From contig JAGXHB010000008.1 of the NCBI GenBank assembly GCA_024636425.1, positions 1 through 6,788 of the forward strand: DNA of 6,788 bases. The letters are read 5' to 3'. The translations under genes and the position numbers were made by a program. Origin of the DNA: Roseobacter sp. Lineage in GTDB: Bacteria > Pseudomonadota > Alphaproteobacteria > Rhodobacterales > Rhodobacteraceae. The notes under the pieces are model-generated. The model saw nothing but the letters and a program-made list of their open reading frames with translations. It did not search any database and was not told the origin of the DNA. Every line of letters begins with the position of its first letter. The first letter of the stretch is position 1. Positions 5,196-6,788 of this stretch are shown one piece after another.

Positions 5196-6242
5196 ATGAC
5201 ATTGCTTATCATATTTGTACTGCTGGCAATCGGGGTGTCGTTTCTGTGCTCGATCCTCGAGGCGGTCCTTCTGTCCATCACGCCTTCCTTTGTCGAAGGT
5301 GCCGAGAAAGAGCAGCCGGGGCTGGCAAAGAAACTCAGGGCGTTGCGCGCAGACGTTGAACGCCCCCTTGCGGCGATCCTGTCGCTCAACACGATTGCCC
5401 ATACCGTCGGGGCCACCGGCGCGGGGGCGCAGGCGGCCGTTGTGTTTGATGATACCGGCGTGGGTATCTTTTCAGCCGTTTTGACCTTTGGCATTCTTGT
5501 CCTGTCTGAAATCATTCCCAAGACCCTCGGTGCGACCTATTGGCGTGGCCTTGCACCTTTCGCGGTGCGCGTGCTGCCATGGTTGATCATCCTGCAATTG
5601 CCGCTGGTGTGGATGAGCCAGGCGTTGACGCGGCTGCTGACTGGCGGCGAGCGTCAGGCAGAGGTCTCGCGCCACGAAATCACGGCGCTGACAACGGCTG
5701 GCCAGCGTCTTGGGGTGGTCGAGGAGGATGAAACGCGCGTTGTAACGAACCTGTTTCGACTGTCTGAAATCGCGGTCAAGGAAGTCATGACACCGCGCAC
5801 GGTCATTCAACATCTGGGGGCTGACGAAACGGTCGCTGATGTTGTCAGTTCCAGAGACACGTTTCCGGTTTCGCGTTACATCGTCACCGGCGAGAGCATA
5901 GATGACGTGAAAGGCTTCGTGTTGACGCGCGAGCTTCTTCTGGCCGGGTTGCGCGATGGCGCAGACAACACCGTGGCCGACTTCAAACGCGACATTCAGC
6001 GCATCCCGGAGAAGACAGACCTCGACACGTTGTTCGATCTGCTGATGGAGAATGAAGCCCACATCGCACTGATCGAAGACGAATATGGTGGAACAGCCGG
6101 GCTTGTGACCATGGAAGACATCATAGAAACCTTGCTCGGGACCGAAATCGTAGACGAGAATGACGAGGCCGAGGATTTGCAAAGGGTCGCCAAGTCACGC
6201 GCGCTCCGCCGAAAGGATGCACGCGGGACATCCGCCAAATAG
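5196..6242 (+). CDS. CNNM/HlyC-type membrane protein with DUF21 and a CBS-domain pair
   Basis: This 348-residue inner-membrane protein belongs to the CNNM (DUF21, UPF0053, 'hemolysin-like') family, linked to Mg2+/divalent-cation transport or homeostasis. The N-terminal DUF21 part has hydrophobic segments near residues 1-22, 58-82, 90-108 and 120-143, with the conserved SEIIPKTLGA at 104-113. A cytosolic CBS pair follows: VKEVMTPRTVI at 194-204 opens the first CBS, and ALIEDEYGGTAGLVTMEDII at 291-310 closes the second. The C-terminal CorC_HlyC domain found in many bacterial relatives is absent. The protein ends in a short charged tail, a known shorter architecture. I chose ATG 5196, preceded by GAAAG at about eight bases. 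A TTG at 5181 in the same frame lacks a ribosome binding site and would only add five residues. The gene is transcribed alone and converges on the AbrB-type gene. Haemolytic activity should not be assumed. Confidence 0.93.
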   Translation: MTLLIIFVLLAIGVSFLCSILEAVLLSITPSFVEGAEKEQPGLAKKLRALRADVERPLAAILSLNTIAHTVGATGAGAQAAVVFDDTGVGIFSAVLTFGILVLSEIIPKTLGATYWRGLAPFAVRVLPWLIILQLPLVWMSQALTRLLTGGERQAEVSRHEITALTTAGQRLGVVEEDETRVVTNLFRLSEIAVKEVMTPRTVIQHLGADETVADVVSSRDTFPVSRYIVTGESIDDVKGFVLTRELLLAGLRDGADNTVADFKRDIQRIPEKTDLDTLFDLLMENEAHIALIEDEYGGTAGLVTMEDIIETLLGTEIVDENDEAEDLQRVAKSRALRRKDARGTSAK

Positions 6243-6278
6243 CCTGCGGCCCTTATGAGCGTCCGTCCCACCTGCGTT

Positions 6279-6298
6279 GGGCTTGTTGCAGCCAGCCC
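6279..6298. terminator. Possible hairpin between convergent genes
   Basis: GGGCT (6279-6283) can pair with AGCCC (6294-6298) around a ten-base loop. An inner GGCT/AGCC alternative also exists. The hairpin lies in the 57-base gap between two converging stop codons, where a bidirectional terminator is expected. No T-run follows on either strand, so support is weak. Confidence 0.28.
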
Positions 6299-6299
6299 G

Positions 6300-6788
6300 C
6301 TAGAGTTTCAGCGCGATCGGAACGATGATGACAAGCGCGAAAATGCGGGCGAAATGATGGACGGCGACATAGGCAGGATCGTAGCCGAGCGACAGGCCGA
6401 TTGCCGCCATGGCTTCGACACCGCCGGGCGCATAGGCAATCCATATCTGCCCGAAAGGCAAGCTGGTCACCGCCCCCGCGAGCGCCGCAAAGCCCAGTGA
6501 CAGCACAACAGCGCTTGCAATGGTGGCACCGCCCGCAACAGCATACTGGCGGACCTGAAGACGCGTGACCCGGCTCATCCTTGAGCCCAGAACGGCACCT
6601 GTCGTCAAAAAGGCTGCAAAGATCACGGCTGGCGGGGCTACGCCGTGGATCAGGCCCGCGGCATGGGCGGCGGCGCTGACAAACATGCCGGCAAGCAAAC
6701 TTGCCGCAGGTAAACCGGCCCGCGCACCGGCCAGCCCCAACACCAGTGCGAGCCCCAGAAGCCCCGCCAACGGCAGAATATCCATCGA
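6300..6788 (-). CDS. AbrB-family membrane permease, C-terminal part (5' truncated by window)
   Basis: This is the C-terminal half of a membrane protein of the AbrB family (PF05145, often annotated 'ammonia monooxygenase' or AimA-like; unrelated to the AbrB DNA-binding protein). Family members are about 350 residues with an internal duplication. Here about 162 codons are visible and the frame is open through the right edge, so the ATG at 6785 is internal. The visible part starts with the repeat motif GLPAASLLAGMFVSAA (about residues 24-39). It has around six hydrophobic helices and ends with the family signature APGGVEAMAAIGLSLGYDPA (119-138) followed by YVAVHHFARI and a final helix. The C-terminus is complete. 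Transport substrates of the family are poorly defined; some members have been linked to aromatic or amino-acid-like compounds. It faces the CNNM gene tail to tail with 57 bases between. Confidence 0.92.
   Translation of the reverse strand, partial: SMDILPLAGLLGLALVLGLAGARAGLPAASLLAGMFVSAAAHAAGLIHGVAPPAVIFAAFLTTGAVLGSRMSRVTRLQVRQYAVAGGATIASAVVLSLGFAALAGAVTSLPFGQIWIAYAPGGVEAMAAIGLSLGYDPAYVAVHHFARIFALVIIVPIALKL

Overview
The window is high-GC DNA with GC-rich third codon positions. Its gene content (an IorB-like molybdenum hydroxylase, a MATE exporter, OruR-type AraC regulators, a CNNM/HlyC-like CBS protein and an AbrB-type permease) suggests a bacterial chromosome. An alphaproteobacterium is most likely, probably of the Rhodobacterales. 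That placement is inferred from codon use and protein character, not from a marker gene.

Left part (1-2324, + strand): the 3' part of a molybdopterin-binding oxidoreductase subunit is followed by an intact isochorismatase-fold cysteine hydrolase. A 62-codon membrane-protein reading frame then overlaps the hydrolase by four bases. That frame looks like only the N-terminal piece of a longer membrane protein. Beyond it is a stretch of about 100 bases that I cannot assign, then a decayed end of an AraC-family regulator with a visible frameshift. The first two genes could act together, with hydroxylation of an N-heterocycle or aldehyde followed by hydrolysis of an amide-like product, but the substrate cannot be read from the sequence.

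Middle part (2366-4789, - strand): an AraC/OruR-type regulator is followed 24 bases downstream by a MATE multidrug/toxin exporter. This is a likely two-gene regulator-exporter operon. Upstream of the regulator lies a pair of 15-base direct repeats spaced 20 bases apart, a good candidate operator.

Right part (4790-6788): a 406-base intergenic region carries the candidate operator. It also holds a 25-codon reading frame with a strong ribosome binding site that contains three 10-base-spaced GCGGGC repeats. A CNNM-type (DUF21 + CBS pair) membrane protein follows on the + strand. It converges on the C-terminal part of an AbrB-family permease on the - strand, which is cut by the window end.

I see no tRNA, rRNA, CRISPR array, phage module or intact insertion sequence. 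Nothing here clearly amounts to a new system. The items most worth checking are the AraC operator repeats, the gene-decay scar at 1899-2324 and the short frame before the CNNM gene.
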